From Azolla caroliniana (lineage: Eukaryota; Polypodiophyta): a DNA stretch of 64,000 nt. Both the position numbers and the translations under genes were made by a program. Shown here one piece after another: positions 38,325 through 49,560 of this stretch; the stretch's first letter is position 1; each line of letters starts with the position of its first letter. The DNA lies in contig JBHGNT010000021.1 in assembly GCA_043228905.1 (NCBI GenBank), positions 7,564,001-7,628,000 on the forward strand, written 5' to 3'. The notes beneath the pieces are model-generated. The model was not told where the DNA came from. It ran no database searches and saw only the letters and a list, made by a program, of their open reading frames with translations.

Positions 38325-38598
38325 TGTTGGAAGCAATGTCGTCTGTGCGGAAGATCAAGAAGCATTCGATTCCTGTTTATTCCCTGCGTATGACAGTTTG
38401 TAGGTCGTTGCACAGAGAGAGAGAGAGACACAAAAGACTCTATATTTCATAAACAAGAATACAACAACCAACCACACAAAGAGGTTACAAGGTCACTATA
38501 TATAGTGACCGACTTAGGGCAACTGCCCTTTATGCTAATTACATAAATGGCCAAAACGGGATGGTGTGAATACGTCCATTATACACAGGTATTCGACA
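38325..38598 (-). repeat. 5' LTR of copia-B
   Basis: 274 bp, identical by eye to the 3' LTR at 33272-33545; CTCAA at 38599-38603 is the right target duplication. On the minus strand the TATA-like CACTATATATAG is followed by the probable transcript start. Confidence 0.97.
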
Positions 38599-38603
38599 CT
38601 CAA

Positions 38604-39286
38604 CCTCAAGCGTAGTCGGTTATACCGACTCGGACTTCGCCGGCTGCGTGGACAACCGGAAATCAACAACCGGATATTGCTTCAAATTCGGCAATGGAGA
38701 AATCTCGTGGAAGTCGAAACTCCAGGAATGCACAGCCACCTCAACGACCAAAGCAGAATATGTAGCCGCGTCTGACGCGGCAAAAGAAGCCTTGTGGCTC
38801 GGTTGGCTAGCGCACACGTTTCGACAAGTCGACTCCGACTCGGCCCTAGTTGTCTACAGCGATAGTCAGGGTGTTGTTGCTTTGTCAAAGAATCTGGTTC
38901 ACCACAACGCCTCCTAGCATATCGACGTTCGATATCACTTAGTTTGGGACTGCGTCATTTCAGGGAAAATCGGTCTCGAGAAAATATCCACAACCGATAA
39001 TGTCGCAGACGGAATGACCAAGTGTCTTTCGGCGGATCGTTTCCGGTCCCTTCGGCACCAGATGGGCGTAACGAAAAATCGATCTGGTTAAAGTTGGACA
39101 CATAGCACAAGACGGTTTCGGACAACAGACATTGGTTCTTTGAGGATCGGCTTCAGCTATTCCTACCCGGCCGGTTCAGGCTTCAGTCTTTGGATCCTGC
39201 CGACTTGAACAAAACAGATATGTCCGACAACCTCGTACATACCTATAACTTTAGTATAACCCATGTATACGCCCATTATGGGGGAG
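38604..39286 (+). pseudogene. copia-A RNase H and 3' internal end
   Basis: GYTDSDFAGCVDNRKSTTGY, TKAEYVAASDAAKEALWL and VADGMTKCLSADRFRSL continue copia-A behind the copia-B insertion and match copia-B closely. A stop occurs near 38915. Behind the last codons, ATTATGGGGGAG is the polypurine tract that abuts the 3' LTR. Confidence 0.92.
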
Positions 39287-39479
39287 TGTCGAATACGAGT
39301 GTATAATGACCGTCCGTATTCACACTGTTCTTTTGACATCCCAAGTTTGGGCTATTTCTGTAAATAGCATAAACAGCAGTTGCCCTAAGATAGTCACTAT
39401 ATAAAGTGACTTTGTAACCTTTAGTTAAGGTTGGTTGTTATTTTGTAACTGTTGCTATTGAGAAATATAACGCTTCTTT

Positions 39480-39557
<78 letters not shown>

Positions 39558-39640
39558 TTTATTGCTCATTCGCATACGCAGGTTCTTCACCATCACAAAT
39601 GTTGTTTGCTCTTCCGCACTGATGACCTTGTTCCCCAACA
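39287..39640 (+). repeat. 3' LTR of copia-A
   Basis: From TGTCGAATAC to CCCCAACA, 354 bp. Its parts align with the copia-B LTR read on the minus strand (AGTTGCCCTAAG, the palindromic TATA region, TTGGTTGTT, CTTCCGCAC), so both belong to one family. It is longer mainly because of a pure CT run at about 39482-39554. The partner 5' LTR is outside the window. Confidence 0.9.
39482..39554 (+). repeat. (CT)n microsatellite within the copia-A LTR
   Basis: An uninterrupted CT run of about 73 bases sits where copia-B has about 14 bases of CT. A minus-strand ORF of repeated R-E residues here is an artefact. Confidence 0.95.
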
Positions 39641-40220
39641 AGGAGGAACTGAGATTGCCATGGCGAGGAAAGCCGAAGGCCGGACGGAAGTTGCACAGAA
39701 GCCGACATCAGAAGCCGGACAATGCCGAAAACAACGCCGGATGTCGAACGCCTCACACTTGAGCTTGAGGGGGCGTGTTAAGAGATCAAGCTCAACCTAG
39801 TTTAGTTTGTTAGTCAACACATGTAACTTAGTAGTTACCTAGATAGAATCTAGTTAGTGTGTTGACCATAAATCCTTAAATAGGATTTTGTACTTGAGTG
39901 GGATACATTGTACATCCACCACTCCATGCTCATTTAATATAGGACTTACACGTTGTACCTATATTCTCCTAGCACATTTGCACCTTTGCACATGAAACCT
40001 ATATATACCTCATTGAAGGTATTTTTGTATTTGATGATAGTTGATGATACTTACCTTTTAATATACTTTATCATCCCCCATCTTGTTTTTGTGTTCATAA
40101 GTGTACTTCTCTGTCTCCTCCTCTCGCGCACACATACACGCACATATCACTTAATCTTCTGCTACGTAATCACATAATTAGGTAATAATTATTCCTTAAC
40201 TAATTACCTAATCCTTAACA
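39641..40220 (+). mobile_element. copia-C: 3' internal end and LTR of a third copia element
   Basis: CTTGAGCTTGAGGGGGCG near 39756-39773 is a typical copia polypurine tract. It is followed by an LTR at 39776-40220 with inverted ends TGTTAAG...CTTAACA and 445 bp. The 135 bases before it carry no clear domain. Copia-A inserted into this element, so it is older. A partner LTR was not found in the window. Confidence 0.72.
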
Positions 40221-40600
40221 ATCCTATTATCGGGTCCTTCATAGTCACCTCCACCACATTGTCATTTTCAGAGTTAGTAGAAAAAGAGGCCAGTTGTGAT
40301 AATTTGGTCAAAGAAAGGAAAGAGGAGTCCCAAACCACCTAACCATCCCCTAGCAATAGTATGAGATGGACCCAAACCTCCTCAGTGGCCCATACCATCT
40401 AGGATTGATGTGAGTTGTACCATGGGTTCTACTAGGATCACATATGCTAACACGAGCCATAGCCACACTATTATAGTCTCAACATAAGTCAATCCCCCCT
40501 AATAAGAAGATAGCTAGCCTTCTTATATACACAGAAACCTTAGGCCCTTGTGTGTTCACGCTAGACTACTTATGTAAGTCATAACATACTTAATAGTTAC
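40221..40600. other. Unassigned AT-rich DNA
   Basis: No coding, RNA or repeat structure is supported in this stretch. Confidence 0.4.
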
Positions 40601-41775
40601 CCCACACCATAGAATTGAATATTACAATTCATACCCTCATTAACCCACATTTATTCAGGCTAAGATTAGGGAAAACTACGGGAAAAATATTTCTCATGAT
40701 CAGTTATGATTATGCATGTAACAGTTGTAAAGCTTAATATACGTTAGACTAAAGACAATCGAATACTTGTTGAGACTATGGATGATATTAAATGAAATTA
40801 TACAACTACACGACTTGACTCAAACTATTATGTTGTCTCCAGGGGCAAGAAGTCGGCCATCTATGATTGTGGCGGATGTTAGATAATGTAGTGGTTCCAA
40901 TAATGTATTATGTGTGAAGACAAAGTCTCAGTCCACGAAGCAAGAGTTGGCTCCTAACTTTACGAGAGCAAAGGCATAGACACTATGACACCTAAAGGTA
41001 CTAAGTTCAAGTTTTGCCGCAAAAAACCAAACTTAATTCGATGAAATGGAACCATTATTTTAGATTGAGTCTACAAATATTAGGTTATCCAACCTAATGA
41101 CTCCTATTTTGGTTGGATTTACTCATTTAACACCATCTAATTGGTTGAGCACTTCAAACTAATTTGATAGTTTAGGATTACTGAGGTTACTGTATGAGAA
41201 TTAAGATAAGATTTAGAACTAGTCGTTTCTTGTTTAATTTGATGTCTAGGTCCATGGGGAAAATTAATCGCACTACATTTCTGACGTAGATGGCCTGCTC
41301 GATGTCATTGTTTTATAACTTCCATTAAGGGTCCTCAACGACGTGCAATATCAATCTCCATTGGAGTAAGGCCACCTAATTGATTAGGTATAAACTCTTA
41401 CATGTTCTAGATGATGGTTGTAGTACCATTGACACATATGTTTGGTCTGATCTAGGACATGACCATTGTTGACACTTGGAATGTTGCTTGATTACGTGAC
41501 TTTCACATCGTGCAACTTCACTAATCACATCATCTTCATGAAATGTAAGTAGGTCATTCACATCATTATCAAGTCCTCAAATTTGATCCATCAATGGCTC
41601 TTCGTCCCAAAGGAAGTCACAAGCTTCAACTACATAGGCCAAAGTTGGGTGATCTCCTTGTCATAACCTTTGAATCTTATTGATGTCAGTCCTCATACTA
41701 TTCATATCTCCAAAACAAGCTTGAAATTCCTTAATAAACTCATCAAAATGATCTAATAAACCAAGTTAGAGTTAT
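40601..41775 (-). pseudogene. Decayed chromovirus relic (Gag and protease remnants)
   Basis: Stretches match the young chromovirus at nucleotide level on the same strand. The LTR-like ATTACAATTCATACCCT is near 40622. A protease region (CACGAAGCAAGAGTTGGCTCC, compare 21190) follows, then the Gag tail (CCTATTTTGGTTGGATTTAC), the Gag linker (CAATCTCCATTGGAGT near 41350) and capsid parts (CATATCTCCAAAACAAGCTT near 41705). No frame is open. RT and integrase are deleted. It is an old member of the same lineage. Confidence 0.7.
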
Positions 41776-44183
41776 ACCAGTAAATATGGTTCCAAGGGAT
41801 ATAGGGAGGATGCTACAACGAGGGTTTCCTAATTATTTAAACGGAAGCAATGTGTTGTGTGATTTGCCCATTGCCAACAAATGATGGGAGTTATGAATAA
41901 AGGATCATACCTTTTATTCATGCACAAGCGTAAGCACACCCTTAGCACACTTAAATTTCATACATATTATATCTATCTAAAGAAGCTAAAGTGATACAAA
42001 ACCCTATTTGTTCACAAAAACACAATGCTCTTTTCTTCTTCTATCTCCCACTTTTTACTTCTACAGCTTTTGTTCTTGGCATGCTACTCCATCACTCCTT
42101 TCAAACTCATACTAGAGCATAGAAAACACATAAAACACTCATACATTAAAAATGCCAAATGGCAAAACCCCTTGAAGTGAACTATTCAATTTTAGGCCCC
42201 ACCCCAACTACAAAAAATGTAAATAACCAACCACAATTGGGGAAGAGTCCAAAGGTAGAAATAAAGACCATTGCGTAGAAATAACTCTCTTTACATTAAC
42301 AATCAACAACGATTCGGTTCAGTTCAAGGGTGTTAAAACCTATTTAAAACCTAACTGTTTAAAAAAAAATAACTTGAACCGAGCCACAAAACTATTTAAA
42401 CCAAACCGTTGCAAAAAAAAAAATCAAACCATTAAACCGTTAAAACCACAATTTCATGGTTCAGTTTCAATTTTCAAGTTAGGTCAAATTTTAAATTTTA
42501 AATCAAGACTTTTTCTTTTTTCAAAATTTTAAACATGTTTACTAAAATATGAGAATTAGGCTTAAAAATGAAAAGATTGTTTAAAACAATATTAAAAATA
42601 ATAATATATTGAGAACCCTAAACCATCAAACCGTTTAAATCACCGTTTACAACCGTCTAAACCAAACCAAACCATTCACCCCCCAAACTGAATTGAACCA
42701 TTAAAAATACTTGAACTTAGAACCAAACCAAACAGTTTAAACCGCTGTTAAGCCATGGTTTCACGGTTCAGGTCGGTTGCCAATTGTTACTTTGAATGTT
42801 ATTTACGCTTGTTTTAACCTAGTTTTAGCACAAAGTTTTACTGTTTATGATATAAACATCCAACGTTTCTAATCATTTTTATTTAAATATGAAATAATTT
42901 AATACAATAATAAAGGCTTTTAAATGTCTCATTTTTTATTTACTAATAAAATAAATACAGGTTTATCAATAAGCTTCAATAATAAAGAGATAATATTTTA
43001 TAAACCTTGCCAACATGTGAGACATTCTTCGTCAAATATACATTCCATACCAATACCCACGGATAATGATAACGGAGTGTAACATCAGCTACAATTTTAG
43101 CAGATCATGCTCACAAGGTTGTGTTAAACCTGTGGCAATATCTTCTTGCGTTGCTGAAAGAATCTCAACCAGAGGGAGAAGATCATATATGTATTGCACG
43201 ATGTACAAGATACATAATCCTGTAACAAGATGTTATAAGACATAGGCAAACCTTGTTACAAGATGTTGGAATAACTCAGCTCCACTTTTTCCATAAACTT
43301 TCATCATATAGCTACAAAAAATCAGCTCTCAACAATCGATAATCACAACCAACATTATCAAAATAATTTCATACCAAAATCATACATCGTTGAGTTTTTT
43401 ACTGTGGAAGAGCTGAAAACATTCACTCAGCAAACAAAGAAAAATGAAACTTGCACATACCACAACCAATAGGTATTGAAACTTATTCTTATTCTTACAT
43501 GTCAAGAAGCCCCAAATATCCACTGGTGAAGTAATGGTGCAGAAACCGAAGGCTTGCATTGCAAAATCCTCAGGACAATATAAACATCAACCATTCCATG
43601 AGGGCTTGTTATGAGGACAATGGATTCCAGATCAATTTTCTAGATTCAAATGTAATTGAATACAAAAGATAAACTAATATCATTAGTAAAGGAAAGGGCA
43701 GAAAAACTGGCATCGTTACAATACCATCTCGGCTTAATCCTTACAAACTTTCCTGTCCTTGATTCACATATTGCCAAAACTTTATATGGCATTATATGTT
43801 AACTATTAGCCTCCTTACCTTTACTCCCAATTTTTTTTATCAGCAAGGAAGGTGAGAATACTTTCAGCAAGTTGCCGGACCAACAATATACAGCTTTTCC
43901 CAACAAGAGCAATTATTATATATATATAAAGGCTGTTGGAAAAGGCCTCATTGAAAATATTAATATATATAGATAGATAGATAGATATAGATATAGATCT
44001 TGTAGGATAAGCAAGGATAATCTAAACAGCTTTCCACTACCCCCTTCTACCCATCAAGCTGCACTTGGTTGCAGTGTAAAAAAGAAAAATGATTACAAAA
44101 GGCCCTCTTTCCTTCGCAAAAAAGACCCACAATTGCACTTGAACAGAAAAAGGCTGAGCATTTTTGGCTTTCATTAAGCAACT
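41776..44183. other. Intergenic AT-rich DNA downstream of the kinase gene
   Basis: No gene is supported. At 42300-42780 imperfect copies of AAACCGTTTAAACC alternate with poly-A/T. At about 43916-44000 there is a TA and GATA microsatellite. The part just above 44100 should hold the 3' UTR of the kinase gene. Confidence 0.5.
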
Positions 44184-47100
44184 CTACGAAACAGTGCGTC
44201 CATAACTCACTGATGCTAAGTAAAGATTCTTAGACCACTTCTCCTGCACAATCAACCAATTTAAATCATATTAGTAAAATAAATAATGATAAAACAGAAA
44301 AACATCAAAACATCTCTAATTTCTTGGATATCTTCTGGAATGCCCCTTGTTACAACATAATAAATAGGTGCTAGAATATCTTCACATTTGTACAGCTTAA
44401 GTGAGGTAAATTTTTAACAGCGGCCAATCTGGTAAATATCCAGAAAGATTAGGGGTATTCCTAAAACAGTAATATACGGGTTAAAAACAAAAATAGTATG
44501 CACGTGCATTATACAGAAACACATATATGCATTAAAAAGAAAACACAATATGTCCATTTAACCCAACTAGTAAGCAACTTAATCCCAAACCTTGACATGT
44601 GTGCTTGGGAAAGCAGAGGTACGAAGAGTTTCTTGAGTCTCATCAGATGGTTTTTTCTTAGGTACGCTTAGAATGAAAGCTGCTTGCTCCCATGTAGCAG
44701 CAGTTGCTGTGATGCGATAACCATTATCCCATCGATGGTGGATACCTTCACTTGGGTATAGAAAATCTAACTCGACAACCTGGGTTGCAACGGAATATAG
44801 ATAGAAACTCAACACCATATACTTCTAGATATGAAACAGATGGAGATATTAGTGCATATAATAGAAACACATGAAAAAATAAAAACACTCACTTGTTCAC
44901 TAAATCCTGCGTTTCTTGACATAACAACACCCCAGCGGCTTGCAGCAGCAGCCATAGATGTTACATAGAACCCCTCCTTCCACTTCTTGTTAATCCATTT
45001 GAAAGGAAACGAGTCACTAACTTTATATGATTGTTGTGTGTACTGTGTTCCTGTATAAAGAAAAAAGTAAGAAAAAAGTCAGGCTCTATGTTGCAGCAAT
45101 AAATATGTTTCTCAAAAATACAGTTTTGTTTGAGAAATAAAACAATTCACGAAAGGCATCGTATTCTGACCTTTTGACATAATGACCAATGAATTCCCAT
45201 TGTTGGCTCCAGCAATTGCACTTATATAGAAGTTTTTCTCCCACTGTTCCATTATCCATTCCTGTAAGTACAGACAGCACCAATCAGTAACAAAACAAGT
45301 TCCTGGATGACAATACAATTAGACTTGCATGGAATATCAAGAAAGTTTATATTAATAGATAAAGACTAGCTAGAAAAAGAACCTTGTGCAAGAAATATTG
45401 GGAAAGTTCATAGACTTGTGCAGAAAAGCCAGTCCCAGCATCCATGATGAGTGCCCATAAGTTATTACATGATGCTATACTGCTGATGTACAAACCATCT
45501 TCATTTCCTTTTTCAATGTGTTGGTCAAGCCGATTATCAGCAACATTATAATGATATCTGTTCCATGTACCAAATCAATCCATAATGATCAGAAGTACTT
45601 TACTAGATGCACAACATCCATCAATATTTACCTTTATTTTATGCATAGTTTCACTGGCATAGTTTACCTTTGTTTCATGGGCTGGCGTGCATTATACACA
45701 CTAATCCACTGAGTGGCTGGCATCCCTAACCGGACCTTCTTTCTAGGTTGATCATCTTCATCTTCCGGAATCAATCTAGTTCGTTTCTGACCAACCTAAT
45801 GCAAAAAAAGACAATGAAATTTTATATCAACAAAGTAATGTAAAGACAAGGAAAGACAACATTTATCAGTAAACAAGTCAAAAACGACAGTAGTAAAAGT
45901 TCAAGTTTAAACCTTTTGGGCCCCGTCTGTATTGACTGGCCTCAAAGTTGGATTAAGACCAATTATGCCATCAAAAAGTGAAACAAGTTTCGCATAATCA
46001 GGTTCCTCGTCAAATTTCATGTTAACAACTGTCTCAAGAAAGATTTTGAAAGGAGGTGGACAAAAACAACACAACATCTCTGGTGAAGTTGACATTTTTT
46101 TCTTACAAACCAGAAAGCTTCTATTATCACCCTGTAAAGGACCAAAAAATATGCAATTATTTTATTGTGTGGTCACACTTAATATAGCAATATCTACTGG
46201 CTTCAATTACAACGAAAACAATTTTGTTTCAGAAACATATTAGTGATTGGTCCTTAGAAGAGAAGATTGCAAAAGCATGCATAAGTTTCAGTAGAAGCTA
46301 CTTTATCATTGAATTACACAAGGTGTTAATAATGTCAACGTTCAGTGGATCTCTTTCAAGTGACTTTTCCAGTTGAGTTGTAAATCATCATTGCTATAAT
46401 TGAGTTATAAACCATCAAATAGATCAAGGACATTTATAATTTCAATTCTAGTTCCTTAATCTTTCAAGAATGGAATTTCTGTAGATTTATGATTATGCAT
46501 AAAATTTGGAAGATTAGGATTAGCGTCAAAAGGAGTAATTTTTAAAACCATAGTTCTTACTCTTTTAATTTTAGAGAAATATCGGTTTATTCCTTTAGAT
46601 CCCTTAATTTTTATGATGCCACCTTGCTGACTATGAGCATAGATAATAACATTAAAGCGATTGTTAGCTTGATGAACCTGGTATCCTTGCCAAGGTAAGC
46701 GTCCCCTCAGCAGAAATATAAGCATATATGCCAGGGACTCGAGATCATCCCTTCGACTCCCAGTCCGACCTAAATGGGCATGCACACTTGCATATCGAAC
46801 AGTCCCTCTGAGTTGAATATGTTGGCAAAGTGATCAGTAAAAACCGTTTAAACAAGTTACATAATGCAGTAAAGTTGAAAAATATAAGACCTGAAAACAT
46901 CTGGCTTCTGATCATAGTCAAGATGTTGCCCTGTAGAAACATCTCTCCACTTCGTAGCTGTATAAAAATAAATACCAAAATTGAGCAAACTTCCCAAATC
47001 ATATGACAGAACTGAAACACTAGATTATATTCTTTGACACTAACCTAGCCCGAGGTCTATAAGGAAAAGTTTTTTCTCTTCAACTGATCCTGGAAGTCCA

Positions 47101-49170
47101 AGCAAGAAATTCTCGGGTTTGACATCACCGTGTACATATCTAGAAACATAGACCCATTCATGCATATCATTAAGAAGTAAGGCTAGGTAAATATCGCGTA
47201 TGAAAATTAAGAGCACATGCGATCCTATATGCTTGAATACTGTGTAAATCAAGAAACCCCTGATTACATCCAATAAATGAACTTACCCTCTATTGTGCAC
47301 CTTTTCCAAGATCGATAATGCTTCAACAGCAATGCAAGCAACCATCTCAGTGGACATCCTGTAAATTTCAGCACCTATTAATACACTCTCTTTCCCAAAC
47401 CCTTAAACTACAATACAAAGTTCATGTGCTACTGGACTTACGTTTGGCCCGTAGAATTCCATAGGTCCCATAAACTTGGTCCAAGCATGTCCATTACCTA
47501 GCAAAACAATATACAAAATCGTCATCATGACCAGCAATCTAACGCATAGATCTAACTCTATAACTGGAGAGCAATTACCATCACATAGTAATCGCCTTGC
47601 CGACCTTTATAATGAACTCGAGGAACACCATGACTGCCACCTAAAGTGCTGCATACGACCACAGTGACATTACATAAACATCCTGCCTCCCTCTTATTAA
47701 CATATGGCATTCATTAACAATAAACTTACGTGTACACTTGCCACTCATATGGTGGACCAAAGCTGCAACCTTTACTATTTCGATGCTCAAATTTCAATGC
47801 AACCTGCCCATGATGAACCAAAAATGCCCAGTTTAAAAACAAAAGCAGCGCTTTTACAGCCAAACTGTATAATGTGAACAGATATCTTGCAGTTCATACT
47901 CAATAACAACTACTAAATTTTCATAAAGATTTACAATATCCATTACCTCAATAGCATGAGGCCCTGTTCTCTCAGTTCCACCATTGATTCTTCGCCCTAT
48001 GTATACTTGCCCAAAACCTCCCTTTCCAAGCTTCCTTTCCAATTTATAAACAGGGGAAGTTCCTACTTGCACCTGTTGGATCCATTACACCAACATGGGC
48101 AATAAAACATGACTAAAAAACTTGAAGTTTTCAAGAGATAACGTACAATGATCCCCTCAAGTAACCAACAGTACCATACAAAAAATTGACTCAACGGAAA
48201 CAACAGAACAATAACTGAAAGACATCAACCAAAAATTGATAGTAAAAAAGTTCCAACATTCTTCATGTAAAGAGAGACGCAGCAACCACTAGACCTCCAA
48301 CAAACTCAGCAACAAAAACATGCCCAATCAAAAGTTAGACTTCTTCATGGAAACAAGAAATAACAAATACTAACCCTCATTTCATTGGAATATCGAGAGA
48401 TACAAACACTATGGAACAAGGGATGACAAAGACTACAAAAACAAGACATGATACAGTATGGAAACAGTGTAGTACAAACATTGTGGAGACCAGGGATAAC
48501 AAAACACTATGACGTCACTACACTCAGGAAACAGAACACTATAGAAACATAAGATGATAGTAACAATGGAATTAAGAGACAGCAAACAAGAGAAAACAAA
48601 GGCACTAACTCGTTCAGGAAGAGGAGCCGTGGATTGGTCATCGTCAGCTCCAGGAACTTTTTCTGCACTCTCCGCATCCATCTTCTTCACTTGTTCTTGA
48701 TGGTTTTCCACAGGTATAATTTTAGCAGGCTCCTGTGTATTGATTTTCGCAAGAGCAAGAGCTTTGACTAATTGAGGCTCCTCCGGCACAGGCCGAGCTT
48801 TGGATACTCTTAGATTCCTCTTCTTTTTCTCCTTCTCCTTCTCCTTCTCCTTCTGTTGCTTCTTTTTTCCTTTAGTACTAGTAATTCTCAGAGCCGACGC
48901 TTTGCTCTCTTTCAGATCAGTGTGAACAGGGGTAGATGATCGTTCCTTGTGCAATGCTGATGTCACCTTTGCTGCAGCTCTTGTACTAATAGGTGATGAC
49001 GGTAAGGCTTTCTTTGCGGCGGCACGAGTTCGAGTCTCTGGTCGATCAGTAGTGGGAGCACAAGGTTTTCTGTTTGATTTCTGAGGTGATCTTTTCTCTA
49101 TATTTCGCTCATCTGTTAAATTTAGAGCTTCTTGTGGAGAATGGCACGCCCCACTGCGCAGTTCTGGCAT
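44184..49170 (-). CDS. MLK: MUT9-like / casein kinase 1-like protein kinase (16 exons, 756 aa)
   Basis: Exons, high to low: 49170-48610, 48072-47947, 47803-47730, 47648-47579, 47497-47442, 47358-47287, 47139-47045, 46957-46891, 46807-46678, 46131-45913, 45795-45668, 45557-45383, 45261-45171, 45050-44893, 44779-44591, 44243-44184. Phases agree and the sum is 2,271 bp. The start MPELRSGA is the hallmark of plant MUT9-like (PPK/HD16-type) kinases. A basic, K/E-rich nuclear-type N-terminus (about 110-130) precedes the kinase domain: [10 protein letters not shown] at 202-211, VALK lysine at 233, HGDVKPEN at 323-330, DLG near 348, and the casein-kinase-1 segment [15 protein letters not shown]. The C-terminal half (from [12 protein letters not shown] to the end [15 protein letters not shown]) is the conserved extra domain of this family. 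Members phosphorylate histone H3 and photoreceptor-linked proteins; that is family knowledge. An intact host gene. Confidence 0.96.
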
Positions 49171-49560
49171 CCTGCACCCATGCACGCCCACCTCGGGACA
49201 GAAAACCCTAACCCTAAAACTGGTACCGCGTCGAATTTCCTAGCTTTGACAACCCTGAAATAGACCTGGCCCTAAAAAACGAGACTACACCATAACCCTG
49301 AAACTGGCAATAAACCCTAACCCTATTCCTCAAGCGACCCTAACCCTGCAAATTTGTGGATAAAATCAAAGGAAATAGGAGGATTTACCTGCGAATCTGG
49401 GCAGCACCAGGGATGGAGAGAAAAGAAGGATCGTTAGAAACTAGGGTTAACGGATGTGGGACGACATCGATGCGACTGTTTCTGCCTTCATCTTTCTCTT
49501 TTCTCTTCTCTCTCTCTCTCTCTGTTTCTCTTGTCTCTGTTTCTCTCCATCTATCTGTCT
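49171..49560 (-). promoter_or_regulatory. 5' leader and promoter of the kinase gene, with telo-boxes
   Basis: On the minus strand GCAG/GTAAAT at about 49388 and GGTGCAG at 49172, one base before the G preceding the ATG, suggest an intron in the 5' UTR. If so, the upstream in-frame ATG at 49191 is intronic. AACCCTAACCCTAA-type motifs (telo-boxes) occur near 49205, 49315 and 49340, and a CT run lies at 49505-49525. Confidence 0.6.

Larger units (their letters stand above)
33272..38598 (-). mobile_element. copia-B: complete Ty1/copia element
   Basis: Two 274-bp LTRs with no difference seen, a CTCAA duplication on both sides, an initiator-methionine-type primer binding site, a polypurine tract and one uninterrupted 1338-codon polyprotein. 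It lies antisense inside the related copia-A element. All sequence requirements for autonomous retrotransposition appear present. Confidence 0.97.

Noticed and set aside
39438-39641. Minus-strand ORF of repeated R-E
   Set aside because: Translation of the CT microsatellite in the copia-A LTR.
44579-44590. Kinase ending at THVKVWD
   Set aside because: GTTTGG works as a donor here, and the conserved last exon ([19 protein letters not shown]) follows at 44243-44184.
49171-49191. Upstream in-frame ATG of the kinase (MGVHGCR extension)
   Set aside because: The family starts at MPELRSG, and an acceptor-like site directly precedes that ATG.
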